A DNA stretch of 64,000 nucleotides from Lepus europaeus (Eukaryota > Chordata > Mammalia > Lagomorpha > Leporidae): NCBI RefSeq assembly GCF_033115175.1, contig NC_084831.1:80423502-80487501 (forward strand), in the 5' to 3' direction. This document shows positions 9,961 to 20,944 of the stretch, piece after piece (position 1 is the first letter of the stretch; the number at the start of each line of letters is the position of its first letter). The notes below the pieces were generated by a model. The model searched no databases. It was not told the DNA's origin and was given only the letters and a program-made list of their open reading frames with translations. The translations under genes were made by a program, and so were the position numbers.

Positions 9961-10497
9961 CTTGATTAAAAGCACAGAGAAAGGAAGGAAATAAGATTTG
10001 AAACTTATTAACAAGGAGAACATTCACAACTTGGTGAGTAATTGGGTATAAAGTGTGGAAGATTAATCATGATTCTTGTGTTTCATGCTTCATGCTTTTG
10101 CCTGACAATATTGCCATTTGTGGAAACAAGGAAAAAGAAGGTATCATTTACCAGAGGATTGATTCAGGTCTTAGACAAGCTGGGTTTAAAGGCTTTGTAC
10201 CAAGGAAACAAACAAGATTAAAAAAGAAAACCTCTTGCTATCTCAGTATCCCATTATTTCCAAATTATTTTCTATGTCTGAAGGTTTATGGTTTTAACAT
10301 GGATTGGCCTGACTGTGTTTGCTTATACAGGAAAGTAACTGAGTTATTTATCAATGACTATAAAATTATCCATTAAAAAAGTGAAAAAAAAATGCACTAT
10401 TGAGGAAGAACATCCTAAAAATTCTTACTCCTGGCAATATTTTATCAACCTATTCTCATGTAATGTTGATTTTAAATGATTAGAGATTACTACATAC
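9961..10497. other. Intron 3 next to exon 3, nothing recognised
   Basis: AT-rich sequence carrying a 107-codon plus-strand open frame (10053-10376) with no similarity I can name and opposite in strand to the gene. Confidence 0.4.
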
Positions 10498-10561
10498 CTT
10501 GGACTTGAGGGAACCTCCCCAATTTTCATCCACAGACTTCAAGAATGGCTCCTGCATAAAG
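10498..10561 (-). CDS. SELENOF: SELENOF coding exon 3 (Cys-Gly-Sec redox motif, TGA recoded)
   Basis: The 64-bp exon reads LYAGAILEVCGUKLGRFPQVQ plus the first base of an Ala codon. The TGA at 10526-10528 is selenocysteine (residue 93), in the C-G-U motif that forms the redox centre of the thioredoxin-like domain. An ORF finder stops here, so a short conceptual protein would be a mistake. The acceptor is TTTATAG and the donor CAAG/GTATGT. Reading continues in frame through exons 4 and 5 to a normal TAA, and a SECIS hairpin is present in the 3'UTR. Together these support recoding and argue against a nonsense mutation. Confidence 0.96.
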
Positions 10562-10714
10562 CTATAAAAGGTAAAAAAATGAATTTAGAAAACTGGTGTG
10601 AATTTTAAAATACATTTATAAAATAAATAAAAAATTCACAACATAAGCCTTACAATTAAGCAGATAATACAGATAAAAAAAATGTCAGCACTAGATAAGA
10701 CTGTGCAGCCGCGG

Positions 10715-10988
10715 TCCAACAGAAAAGGACATGGCAGCCCAAACACAGCCAACCCTCTTAGCACTGCTTTGGCTTTCTGTGGTATTCCATCTGCTGGTTC
10801 ACTCCCCAGATGGCTGCAAAGGCCAGAGCTGTGCCAATCTGAAGCCAGGAGCTTCTTCCAGGCCTCCAACATGGGTGCACGGGCCCAAGGACTTGGGCCA
10901 TCTTCTACTGCTTTTTCAGGCCAAAGCACAGAGTTGGATGGGAAGTGGAGCAGCCAGGATCAAACTGGCACCCACATGGGATTCCAGC
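10715..10988 (-). mobile_element. C-repeat SINE, type 1, truncated at its tail
   Basis: Body from CCATCTGCTGGTTCACTCCC to CACCCACATGGGATTCCAGC. The A-rich tail is gone and the head is cut. It abuts the MER2-like element. Confidence 0.8.
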
Positions 10989-10989
10989 T

Positions 10990-11480
10990 GAAGTACAAAA
11001 ATATTAAATGGAAACCTCTAGAAATCAACAATTTCTAAGTTTTAAATTGTACACTGTTTTGAGTAGTGAGATGAAATCTCCAGTGGCCTCATTCAGTCCC
11101 ACTGGGACACAAATTATCTCACCTTCTTGTATATCATGTGTCAATACCATAACCCACCTTGTCACTTAGCAGCCCCCAGGGTGCTCAGAGCAACTACTGT
11201 GGTATTGCAGTGTTTGTGTTCAAGTAACTATTATTTTACTTAATAATGACTGAAGCACAAGAGTAGTGATGCTGATAATTTTATTACTGTATATTATTTT
11301 AATCATTCTGTTTTATTATTAGTTATTGTTAATCTCTTGCTGTGTATAATTTACAAATTAAACTTTATCATAGGTATGCATAGGTAGGGAAAAACAGTGT
11401 AGAAAGGGTTGTGTATTACCCATGGTCTCAGGCATTCACTAAACTATATGTGCTGTAGGTAAGGGGAGCATACTGTACAT
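10990..11480 (+). repeat. MER2/Tigger-type DNA transposon remnant
   Basis: ATATTAAATGGAAACCTCTA, TTGTGTTCAAGTAACTATTA, GCACAAGAGTAGTGATGCTG and CATGGTCTCAGGCATTCACT follow the MER2/Tigger consensus order as I recall it. Non-coding. A second piece of the family lies at 18440-18665. Confidence 0.75.
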
Positions 11481-11755
11481 GAAATGGTAAAGTAACTCAA
11501 GGCCTACTTGGAGTATTTTTAACCTAGTCAAAAAAGACAGAAGGAGATAGGACTCGACAATGAAGTATAGTATTTTTAGTGTGATAAATTGGACACAGGA
11601 ATATATCCATTTATCCAAGACAGATATTCAATGAGAATTCTTTCTAGTTGTTTTCAATATTAAGTGATAACTGTTTTAAATTTAAACAAAACCCAGTAGT
11701 TTTTTTAAGAGTATTACTATATGAAGTACTATGTAAAAATAAAAATTAAAAAAAA
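11481..11755. other. Intron 2, AT-rich, nothing recognised
   Basis: Short stretch between the Tigger-type remnant and an old L1 piece. No signal seen. Confidence 0.35.
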
Positions 11756-12010
11756 AAATAGATTTTGTCCCAGAATCTTCACACTGAGAATTACAGCTGA
11801 GAGACATTGAAAGAACCAGCAATTTCATTGTTATACTCCTACCATCTCTCTATACATCGCTCACACTTTCCAAAGCTCATAAGAGTGCTGTTCATAATAA
11901 CTTCACAGTGAAAGCACATTAAATTTTTATCAACAAATGAATAAATACTGATATACCATATAACATGACCCTATACGGAAATAAAAGAAAAACTACTGAT
12001 AAAGGGAAAA
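11756..12010 (+). repeat. Ancient L1 ORF2 end fragment
   Basis: TTCATAATAACTTCACAGTG, then ATCAACAAATGAATAAATAC and GAAATAAAAGAAAAACTAC, keep the order of the L1 ORF2 C-terminal coding region, without an intact frame. Confidence 0.5.
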
Positions 12011-12068
12011 AAAAAGAAGTACTATGTAAAGATATTAGAGGAAAACCAGTAAAAGAAAAAGAGCTCTA

Positions 12069-12281
12069 ATGCAAATATTTTCTTTCAATGAAATTCAGTT
12101 GGAATTGATTCGATGGCAAATATTATTTTTCTAGCTATAGAACCTATACATTCTCTTTATGGTAAAAACTCACTATGAAAATCTCCAATGCAAATATTTT
12201 AGTGTAAGGAATTCAGTTGAAATGGATTCGGTGGTAAACATCACCTTTTTGTAGCTGTAGAGTCTGCCTGTTCTTTTTATA
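12069..12281. repeat. Diverged tandem duplication, about 92-bp unit at 119-bp spacing
   Basis: 12069-12160 and 12188-12281 share AATGCAAATATTTT, GAATTCAGTTG(G/A)A..TGATTCG-type blocks, TAGCT(A/G)TAGA and a final TTCT(C/T)TTTAT. The two units differ at many scattered positions, so the duplication is old. Confidence 0.8.
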
Positions 12282-12466
12282 GACAGGAATATACTTAGAA
12301 TATAAATATGTTTGGGAATATACTTCCTAAAAAAACTGTAGGGAATGCTGTGACCCTGAGGCCAACAATATAAGGAACATACTATATCCATTTCATTTTG
12401 TCTTAGCTTCCAGATTTTTTTTTTTATGGAGATCCAAGAGTTTAAGGTGGATTTTATTTAAGTTCT

Positions 12467-12699
12467 TTTCAAAAAAAGATTTATTTATTTATTTGAAAGG
12501 CAGTTACAGAGAAGTAGAGGTAGGGAGAGAAAGAGAGAGGGCAGGGGCCCAAGCACTTGGGCCATCTTCAGCTGCTTTCCCAGGTGCATTAGCAGGGAGC
12601 TGGATTGGAAGTGAAGCAGCTGGCACTCGAACTGGCTCCCACATGGGATGCTGGCATCATAGGTGGCAGCTTTATCCATTACACCATAACAATGGCCCC
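12467..12699 (-). mobile_element. C-repeat SINE, partly deleted
   Basis: Tail AAAAAGATTTATTTATTTAT. The body jumps from the GA-rich region straight to GCAGGGGCCCAAGCACTTGG, missing about 100 bp. The head ends ATAACAATGGCCCC. Confidence 0.85.
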
Positions 12700-12711
12700 T
12701 CAGTTGATGTT

Positions 12712-12830
12712 TTATGGTGAACCAGCATATGGAAGACCACTCTCTCTCTTTCTTTCCCTCACACCCTCCCCCTCTTTAACTCCCTCTCAAATAAATAAAT
12801 AAATAAATAAATCTTAAAAAAAAAAAAAGA
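12712..12830 (+). mobile_element. C-repeat SINE, 5'-truncated
   Basis: Only the 3' part remains: TGGTGAACCAGCATATGGAA, a CT-rich stretch and a five-unit AAATA tail. Together with the minus copy just before it, this makes an inverted pair. Confidence 0.8.
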
Positions 12831-12904
12831 TCATGACTGTAATGACACATGGCAATAAGGAAACCTTGGCATAAACTAGGATGGGTCAAACTGAGTATCA
12901 AATT

Positions 12905-13090
12905 TTCATACAGCATAGTACACTGAAGAGCTCGGGTTACCAAATCACATGTGTATGTGCTCCAATTCTGCCTCTGATGCTTTCAAGCAGCATGCCCCCT
13001 TGGGCAAGTCATTCTCTGAGCTTCAGTTTACTGTTTGAACAAAAGGTTTACTACTTAGCTTCCAGGGTTGTTACAAGCCATTCAAAAAGG
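12905..13090 (+). repeat. MIR SINE remnant
   Basis: CCTTGGGCAAGTCATTCTCT, GAGCTTCAGTTTACTGTTTG and CAGGGTTGTTACAAGCC match the MIR core and 3' part. Confidence 0.7.
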
Positions 13091-13299
13091 AGCAAAAGGC
13101 CCGCCTTCTTTAGATGCTAAGTAACAAGATCCGCTGTTATATTTTCTTTCACACTACTGGTTAAGTACAGACTGTGTATTTGAAACTTATTTTCCTGCAT
13201 AGTTATTAGTTTTGTTAGAGACCATTCAGGGCTGTAATTTATTGTTCTGTAATCAGGATGACCACTCCAAAACTTCTCAAGCTCTCAAAATCACATTAT

Positions 13300-13550
13300 C
13301 ATAGAGCAGCATTCTCAACCGTGACAGAACCCTGGAATTACCTGGGAAGGGTCTGAAAGCTACTGATTTCCTACAACCCAACTCAGATCAATTAAATTGG
13401 GATTTTGGGGGTGAGATTCAGGCATTAGTATTTTAATTACTACAACTACCGCTACTCCTCCTCCTCCTCCTCCTCCTCCTCCTACCAGTACTCCTATTTT
13501 AAAGCTCTCCAAATGATTATCATGTGTAGCCAGGGATGTGAAACAAAACC
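13300..13550 (+). repeat. MER5A-like hAT remnant containing a (TCC)n tract
   Basis: It opens with CATTCTCAACCGTGACAGAA and CTGGAATTACCTGGGAAGGG. After the trinucleotide tract it ends AAAGCTCTCCAAATGATTAT and TGTGTAGCCAGGGATGTG, the two inverted halves of MER5A. Confidence 0.75.
13450..13487. repeat. (CTC)n/(TCC)n trinucleotide microsatellite
   Basis: About nine uninterrupted CCT-type units flanked by imperfect CTA and CCG units, inside the MER5A-like element. Confidence 0.9.
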
Positions 13551-14935
13551 TGCACTATACTCTATTAATAAGGCCAAAGTGTCAAAACGATGAAACAATA
13601 GGCTTTTGCTCAAAAGACTAACCAAACTGAAGCTAAAAGGTAAACTAAGTAAGAATCACCTAAAGTGAGACAAATGCTGCAGCATGTTCTCTTTCCTTAG
13701 GAATCACTGCTTGGAGCCAGGCATTCTCATTTGGAAGTCCTCTTTTATTCAAAGGCAAAAAAACTTCGGTATTTAAAAAAAAAACACTAAAAAACCTCAT
13801 AATTAAATTGGGACTTTATTCCTCTAAAGTGCTACTTTTATTTATATTAAAAGAAGCTCTCCACACTAACTTAATATAACTGTTAACATAATAATGAATA
13901 CTAAGTAGTAATGTGAATAAAACGTTGTTAGCTGAAAAAAAGCAAAATTTTAACTCCTGAAAAAAATGCAGGTTTGAGAAATAACTATGTTTTATAAACC
14001 CTTTAAAGGCTTGCCCTTAACTAAAATGAAAGAAATTAAAAATAAAGAAGGATGACTATAGTATGATGAAAGCTGAAGCTGAACATTATACCATTTGGAG
14101 GACCCAATTAAAAAACAATTATGATACATTCAAATGTATGTTAACCATTTTTCCAAACATTAATGGCATCCAATATAATTTCTTAAAAATCAACTTTATT
14201 CCTTTCATACAGTGGAAAAATACAGCATGCAGAAACTACATTTAGCAAAATTTTGTCAGCTAATTCTCAAGGAAGATATTTTCACCTAAACCAGGATTAG
14301 CAATCAGCTGTTTTAAACTTCAATTTATTGTTCATTATCAAATCATTCCTATATTTTCTGATTTTTAAAAAATGCCTGGATTAGTAGGAACAGTTACAAT
14401 TGCAAATGAACAAATAATTAGGGTATTAATTTTTTTGTGCTCTAGTAGTGACCCTCTGACAAGATTTCACAAAGCAAGTTTTGTATAATGTATAAAGCAA
14501 ACAGTGTTACCTGTTGATGCTTCCTTACCCACTCTGACAGCATTTTTGTTTGGGGACATCAGATACATATTAAGTGTATAAGGAAAAAAAACCTCTTCAG
14601 TTTTATTATGTTGGCACATCACACTGGCAAATATTAATTCTCCAATACTATATCCCTGAGATTAAGCTATTCATTTTTGAGTGCTTTCTACTGAATTCTG
14701 ATAAAGTAATGATTTTACTCTTAAAGAAGTTCAATAAGTTTAAAACTTATTCTACTACACTATTTTTAATTCCTGCCTTGAGATAGACAAGTCGTAAAAC
14801 ATAGCAGGGAATAGCTTTCTTAATTTAAATTAGGCTCTAAAGAAGGTAAGACTACACTGGGGGAAATCTTTCCACAAAAATACAATCAATGTTTCAGTAT
14901 AAGCTCAATGAAACTATATAAAAAATAAAATAGAT
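13551..14935. other. Intron 2, 1.4 kb AT-rich, nothing recognised
   Basis: One of the longest repeat-free stretches in the SELENOF introns. Only open frames of 60-70 codons occur (14063-14245, 14574-14786), without recognisable similarity. Confidence 0.4.
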
Positions 14936-14936
14936 T

Positions 14937-15214
14937 GGGGCCAACGTTGTGCCGCAGCGGGTTAAGGCCCTGGCCTGAAGTGCCGACATCCCATATGGGA
15001 TGTCCAATCCAGCTCTCTGCTATGGCCTGGGAAAGCAGTAGAAGATGGCCCAAGTCCTTGGGCCCCTGCACCTATGTGGGAGATCCGGAAGAAGCTCCTG
15101 GCTTCAGATTGGTACAGCTCTGGCCATTGCGGCCATCTGGGGAGTAAACCAGCGGATGGAAGATCTCTCTGTCTCTACCTCTCTCTGTAACTCTGTCTTT
15201 CAAATAAATAAATG
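14937..15214 (+). mobile_element. C-repeat SINE, type 1, lacking its B box
   Basis: The head is intact, but CATCCCATATGGGATG joins directly to TCCAATCCAGCTCTCTG, removing about 40 bp that include the B box. Body and AAATA tail are normal. It splits from the following L1 at 15215. Confidence 0.88.
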
Positions 15215-15639
15215 GATATCCATGTGGAGAAGAATAAAACTAGATCTCTATCTTTTATCACATACAAAAATCAACTCAAGATGGATTGAAGACCTAAATG
15301 CAAGAAACTATGAAACTACTTCATGCAAATACAGGGAAAATGTTTAGAGCCATTGGTATGGGAGAGGGTATTTTGGATCAGACTCTAGCAGCACAGGAAA
15401 CAAACGCAGAAACAGATGGGATTTCAGCAAGCTAAAGAATTGCTGCATAGCAAAGGAAACAATCAACAATGAAGAGATAACCTACAGCATGGAAGAAAAT
15501 ATTTGTTAAGTTATATGCCTGAAAGGAGGTTAATAAACAGAATACATAAGGAATTCAACTCAATAGGAAAAAGACAACCCAAATAATGCAGTTTAAAAAG
15601 ATCTAAATATATTTTTCATTTTTAAAACAAATTATTCAT

Positions 15640-15895
15640 GATAGCAAGTGAAACAGATAGACAGATAGACAGAGAGAGCTCCTTTTGCTCCTTCACTCCC
15701 TAAATGCCAGTGAGGAGCAGAACTGGGCCAGGCTGAAGCTGGGAGCCAAGAACTCAATCTAGGTCTCCCATGTGGGCGGCAAGAAACCAACTGCTTGAGT
15801 CATCACAGCTACCTCCCAGGGAAGCTGAAAGCAGGGATCAAATTCAAGCACTCTGATGGGGGCCATGGGTGTCCTAACTGGCAGCTTAACTACCA
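15640..15895 (-). mobile_element. Old C-repeat SINE in the L1
   Basis: Body TCCTTCACTCCCTAAATGCC and AGGTCTCCCATGTGGGCGGC, with a GATA-like tract at its tail end (15654-15672). Confidence 0.75.
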
Positions 15896-16230
15896 GACGT
15901 CAAAAGAAGACAGAGAAATGGCCAACAGGTACAGAAAAAATGGTCAACATCACAAATCGTCAGGGGAATGCAAATCACACTGAGACAGTACCTCACTCTA
16001 GTCAGAATGACTATTATCAAAGACAAAAAACAAGTTCTGGTGGTTATGTGGAGAAACAGAGCCCTAGCATACTGTTGGTGGGAATGTAGATCAGTACAGC
16101 CCTTGTGGAAAACAGCATGGTGGTTCTTCCAAAAATTAAAAACAGAACTACCATATGATCCAGCAATCCCTCAAGTGGGTATACATGTGGAAAAAAATGA
16201 AATCAGTGTGTCAGGCACCAGTACTCCCAT

Positions 16231-16549
16231 TTTTCTTTTCAAAATATTTATTTGAAAGGCAAACAGAGAGAGATAGGGAGATTGAGAGGTCTTCCATCTG
16301 CTGGTTCAATCCCCAAATGGCTACAATAACTGGGGCTGGGCCAGGCAGAAACCAGGAGCCAAGAGCTTCTTCCGGGTGTCTCACATAGGTGCAGCGGCCC
16401 AAGCACTTGGGCCATCCTTTGTTGCTTTCCCAAGGAGCATTGGCAGGGCACCGGATCAGAAGTGGAGCAGCTGGTACTTCAATCAGTGCCCATAAAGGAT
16501 GTGGGTGCTGCAGGCAGGGGCTTTAACCTGCTGTACCACAGTGCCAGCC
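16231..16549 (-). mobile_element. C-repeat SINE, type 1, in the L1
   Basis: Target duplications CCAGTACTCCCAT (16218-16230) and CCAGCACTCCCAT (16550-16562) with one difference. Complete from tail to head. Confidence 0.92.
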
Positions 16550-16940
16550 CCAGCACTCCCATGTTTAGTGCAGCAAAATTCACAACAGCCAAGAAATGGA
16601 AACAATTTAAGTATCCCTCAATGAATCAAGATGTAGTACATATACATAATGGAACACCACATAGCCCCTAAAAATAAGAAATCTTACCATTTGTGATAAC
16701 ATGGATGGGAACAGAGGTGATTATGTCATATGCAAATAAACTTAAGGCATAGAAAAGTAAGTATCACATAATCTCACTCATAAGTGGAATCTAAAAAATT
16801 TGATCTCAAGAAAACTGAGAATAAATGGAGGTTACCAGAGCGTAGGGAGAACAGGGGAAAGGAAGGATGGGGAATTGTTGATTAATAGGTTCTTAGTTGG
16901 ATAGGAGAATGAATGCATAGTAGGATGACTAGAGATAATT

Positions 16941-17066
16941 CAGCCCAGCTCCGGCAGTTGTGGCCAGTTGGGGAGTGAACCAATGAAGACCTTTCTCTGT
17001 CTTGCCCTCTCTCTGTCTGTAACTCTACTTCTCAAATAAATAAAATCTTTAAAAACAAAACAAAAA
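16941..17066 (+). mobile_element. C-repeat SINE, 5'-truncated, in the L1 3'UTR
   Basis: Only the last 125 bp (GCCCAGCTCCGGCAGTTGTG to the tail). The L1 3'UTR resumes after it at CTAGAAGAAAGAATTTGG. Confidence 0.82.
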
Positions 17067-17232
17067 AAGCTAGAAGAAAGAATTTGGAATGTTTTCACAG
17101 TCAAGAAATGATAAATGTCTGAGGTGACAGGTATGTTTATCCTGATTTGATTATAACACAATGTGCATGTGTATTGAAATATCACATGGTACTCCATGAA
17201 TATGCTCAATTTTTATGTATTGGTTAAAAAAA

Positions 17233-18435
17233 GAAAATGTTCCTTTGACATTACTGCATTCTAGATTGGACTATTCTAACTACAAAACCTGAGGGAAAAA
17301 AGAAGTAGGTTTCTTTCAATACTGAGACAATTATTAGGATCTGTATATACATCTAAATAGACGTCACATACACACCTACAAGAAGGGGGAAACATCATTC
17401 AAAAGAGGCTTCCCTTGGAAACCAATACATCAATGATACATACACACACAGATCCCCGCCACTACACTCATACCAAACTTCAGGTCCAATTATGAACAAT
17501 CCAAGGGTATCATTTGCAACAATGCCTTCAGTTCTACCAATACTTAGGAAACATCACACAATGAAAGGAAATAACCTGAGAAAGTGAGAACATGGCCACT
17601 ATATTTCTTGATGTCCAAATCTTGAAAAGAACTGGTAAAAATGAGTCTAAGTTTGAATATATTAAAAAGTACTTTCTAATTAAGACAAAGTAGCCTCTTG
17701 GTAATTAATAGGCAAAAATAAAAGGATTTCAGAAAATGGCAAACTATTTACTACATGGCACAAAGAGAAAAAAATACATCTTTTTTCCCCACAAATGAAA
17801 AACACAACATATTTTCCTGTTAATTTGAAAAACTGAGCTGAACTCAAAATATGGCTCAACACTCACACATTCAACAGCCTCAAAAACTGAACAAGAAGGT
17901 GTTATGTATGGTAGCAAAAGTTGCTTATCAAAAGAAATCAAGTCCCTGTATGAGTGTTGATATTACCACTATAATATTGAACATCTGTGTTCCATAAAAT
18001 GGGGGCAATTATGATCATCTTTAAGAGAGGTTACAAATATCTGAAAATAATAACACACAAAACAGCTGACACAAATTAGAGGCTCTATGTACTAAAGCTA
18101 TAGAAAGTAATCATATAATATATATTTTAACTTTATATATTTAAACTTTATATATTTTAAACTTAAGAGCAATATGAAACTTTTTGGAAAAGAGAAACAT
18201 CAAGTCCATCTGTACATTTTTAGTTTTTGCTAGCTCTTTGGCAAATATATTATTTATTTTAGAATTCATCATAGTACCTGAATAAAATTCATGACCTTCT
18301 AAATGAAAACATCTAACATTTTTTTTCTACAAAGAGAAAACTGGGAAGGTTTTCAATTATGCTGAGAGTATGCTTTATTGAAATATTCTTTACTGTTATC
18401 TTTTTGCCCATCCACCACCATTTCCTCAATAAGCA
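17233..18435. other. Intron 2, 1.2 kb AT-rich, nothing recognised
   Basis: No repeat consensus, exon or conserved-looking motif could be named. A TTTATATATTTAAAC-like palindromic AT stretch lies near 18120-18170. Confidence 0.4.
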
Positions 18436-18439
18436 TCAT

Positions 18440-18665
18440 GTAACTATAATAGTCCTTTATCTGTGGTTTTGCTTCCTTTGGTTCCAGTTATCCTTGCAGA
18501 TTGAAAATACTAAGTGGAAAATTCCAGAAATAAATACTTTATAAGCTTTAAATAACTTTTGTTCTATGTATTTTATTAGTTATTGCTATTAATCTCTTAC
18601 TGTGCCTAATTTATAAATTAAACTGTCATAGGGATATAGAATGTGCATATAATGTGTGTGTCTGT
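18440..18665 (+). repeat. MER2/Tigger-type remnant
   Basis: TATCTGTGGTTTTGCTTCCT, AATACTAAGTGGAAAATTCC and CTCTTACTGTGCCTAATTTA match both consensus ends, with an internal deletion. Confidence 0.7.
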
Positions 18666-18837
18666 GTATATATGTATATGTATATAAAATAAATGTACCC
18701 AGCAGAAGTCTACTGTACCCCTCTTGTGTTTGAGTTGTTTCTCAAGTAAGAACACTGGGAGCATTATCATTCATCCTTTTCCCACTGTAATCCATTTTAA
18801 TACTTCCATGTGTCATTAAAGAAATTAAAAAAATATT

Positions 18838-19138
18838 TAGAGGCGGGAGCTGTGTGGTACAGTAGGTTAAGTAGCTGCCTGGGAGACCTGCATCCTATAT
18901 GGGAGCACCAGTTCAAGTCCTGGCTGCTCTGCTTCCAATCCAGCTCCCTGCTAATGTGTAAGGGAAGGCACTAAAGAGCTCTGAGTACTTGGGCTCCTGC
19001 TACCTGCATGGGAAACTTGGAGTTCCTGGCTCTTGGCTTTGGCCTAGCCCAGCTTTGGTTAGTGCAGCCATCTGGAGAATGAACCTGTGGGCAGAAGATC
19101 TCTATCTCTAGCTGCCTCTCAAATAAACCTTAAAAGAT
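18838..19138 (+). mobile_element. Old C-repeat SINE
   Basis: Head GGCGGGAGCTGTGTGGTACA, B box CAGTTCAAGTCC, body diverged. It is followed within 10 bp by a minus-strand copy, giving an inverted pair. Confidence 0.82.
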
Positions 19139-19144
19139 AAATAA

Positions 19145-19436
19145 AACTTATTTAACCGAGAGAGTGGTGGTTGGCGGAAGGGGTAGGGGAGAGAAGGAAA
19201 GAGTGAGAGCTCCCATTCACTGATTCACTTCACAAATGTCTGCCATGGAGCATGGCCCACGCCTGGAGCTGGGAACACAATCCAGATCTTCCATGTGGGT
19301 GGCAACTGTTTGCGCCTTCACCACTGCCTCTGAGGGGCTACATCAGTGTGAAGTTGGAGTCAGAATCAGGAGCCAGATATCAAACTCAGGTCCATAGGAA
19401 GTAAGCATGTTAGCCTAGGCTAAATGCTGGCCCCAT
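19145..19436 (-). mobile_element. Old C-repeat SINE
   Basis: Antisense body CCCATTCACTGATTCACTTC through GGTCCATAGGAAG and AAATGCTGGCCCC. Confidence 0.75.
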
Positions 19437-19599
19437 CCTGTAGGTTTTATCTACCTAAATCTACCTCAAATTGGTCTCTTTCATTTTCACTGCCAATGTT
19501 TTATTTTTTAAGGCTTTTATAGTCCTGCTAGAAAACAGTAATATAAATTATTTTTCTGGCAAAGATATCCCCCTTTGTCCTATCAACTATTGTTTCACA

Positions 19600-19870
19600 C
19601 CAACAAAAACTCATTAAAATACAAATCTGGTATTAGTTCACTGCTTATAATCCTTTACTCTGTTCCCAGCCTATAGGATAAAGTCCAAATTCTTCATCAA
19701 GGCACACAAGGCCCTACATCATTTGGCTCCTGCTTACCTAACCATGATCATCTCTAACCATCACCCAGCTGTCTGTTTATCTCAGATGGCCATACTCTCA
19801 TGGCTCTGTGCCTTCTTAACTTTTCCTTATGCCAGAGAGGCTCTTCTAATCATTTTCCAACTTACTGTGT
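19600..19870 (+). repeat. LINE-2 3' region
   Basis: AGGATAAAGTCCAAATTCTT, AAGGCACACAAGGCCCTACA and CTCTGTGCCTTCTTAACTTT follow the L2 3' consensus in order. Confidence 0.75.
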
Positions 19871-19983
19871 CAGCTCCTATATAAACAAGTGATGAAATTT
19901 ACCTGATGTGTCAAATGGTTATGCAACTTCCTTCTGGGTGCTTTCATAACACACGTGTATTTAAGCACATATCTCCCTAAATT

Positions 19984-20362
19984 TCTTATTTGAAAGGCAG
20001 ACACACACACACACACACACATATACACAAAGAGAGGGAGGGGGAGGGAGGGGGGAAGGGAAGGGAGAAGGAGAGAGAGAGAAAGAGCAAAAGAAATATC
20101 TTCCATTCTCTGGTTTACTTCCCAAATGCCTGCAACAGCTAGGGCTGTGCCAGGCTGAAGCCAGGAGCCTGGAACTCAACCCTGATCTCCCACGTGGCTG
20201 GTAGGGACCCAACTACTTGAACCACACACTGGCTCCCAGGGTGTGGATTAGCAGGGAGCTGGAATCAGGAGAGTAGTTGGGACTCAAATATGGGCATGCC
20301 AGCACTGGATGTGGGCAATCTAAGCAGTGTCTTAACCACCAGGTTAAACACCCTTCTCAAAT
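19984..20362 (-). mobile_element. C-repeat SINE with (CA)n at its tail
   Basis: An (AC)n tract (20000-20022) and a long GGGA/GAGA-rich stretch replace the ordinary GA region. The body runs from CATTCTCTGGTTTACTTCCC to GTCTTAACCACC. Confidence 0.85.
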
Positions 20363-20944
20363 TTGAGTTCTTTCAAGATATTACATCTGGAAATATTTGT
20401 TATAAAAAGGGAACAGCACAAAGGTATAAAATAGTAAGTAAAAATCTTTCTCTACTTCCCATTCTCCACTCAGTAACTTTTAGTTCTTCCACTGGTCACT
20501 TCCATAATGTTGAACAGTGCTCTATCTATAGCTCACAATATATCAACTCTAAGAGATCTATTGATTCACTCTTTCTTCCAATTTTTATTTATGTTTAATT
20601 ATTTCGGTGGTCACCTCCATAGTATTAGATATTATGTTTTATTCAATTACAGAATATCCTGTGAATCATATTCCAGCAGACTCCTAAAGAGTAGTGACTT
20701 CTGGCTTATTTCAGAATTTTGAGAGCATATCACATGAAAATGTATTTAGCGTATAAATGGAAAGTTTATTCTGACTGTGATACAGGTATGCCTAGGAAAT
20801 AGAGTTGTAAGGTAGCATGAATTATTTTAAGTATTTCTTTTTGTACTGAAAACAGGACATTTTTCCAAATTAAAGGCAGAGAAAAAAATTTAAATAGTAT
20901 TTTCAATTCAATTAAAAAACCTCATAAAGTAAATGTAAAAGTTT
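20363..20944. other. Intron 2, nothing recognised
   Basis: 580 bases without a repeat or exon I can identify. Overlapping plus-strand frames of 102 and 71 codons have no similarity I recognise. Confidence 0.4.

Larger units (their letters stand above)
15215..17232 (+). mobile_element. 5'-truncated LINE-1 (ORF2 end plus 3'UTR), split by SINEs
   Basis: It runs in L1 order from ACTAGATCTCTATCTTTTAT and GCAAAGGAAACAATCAACAA, through AACAGCATGGTGGTTCTTCC and CCATATGATCCAGCAATCCC, to the 3'UTR (AGAAATGATAAATGTCTGAG, ATATCACATGGTACTCCATG) ending at a short A run. Many stops break ORF2. Three C-repeats are nested inside. Confidence 0.85.

Noticed and set aside
10526-10528. Nonsense mutation making SELENOF a pseudogene
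   Set aside because: Selenocysteine context, continued frame in exons 4 and 5, intact splice sites and a SECIS all argue for recoding.
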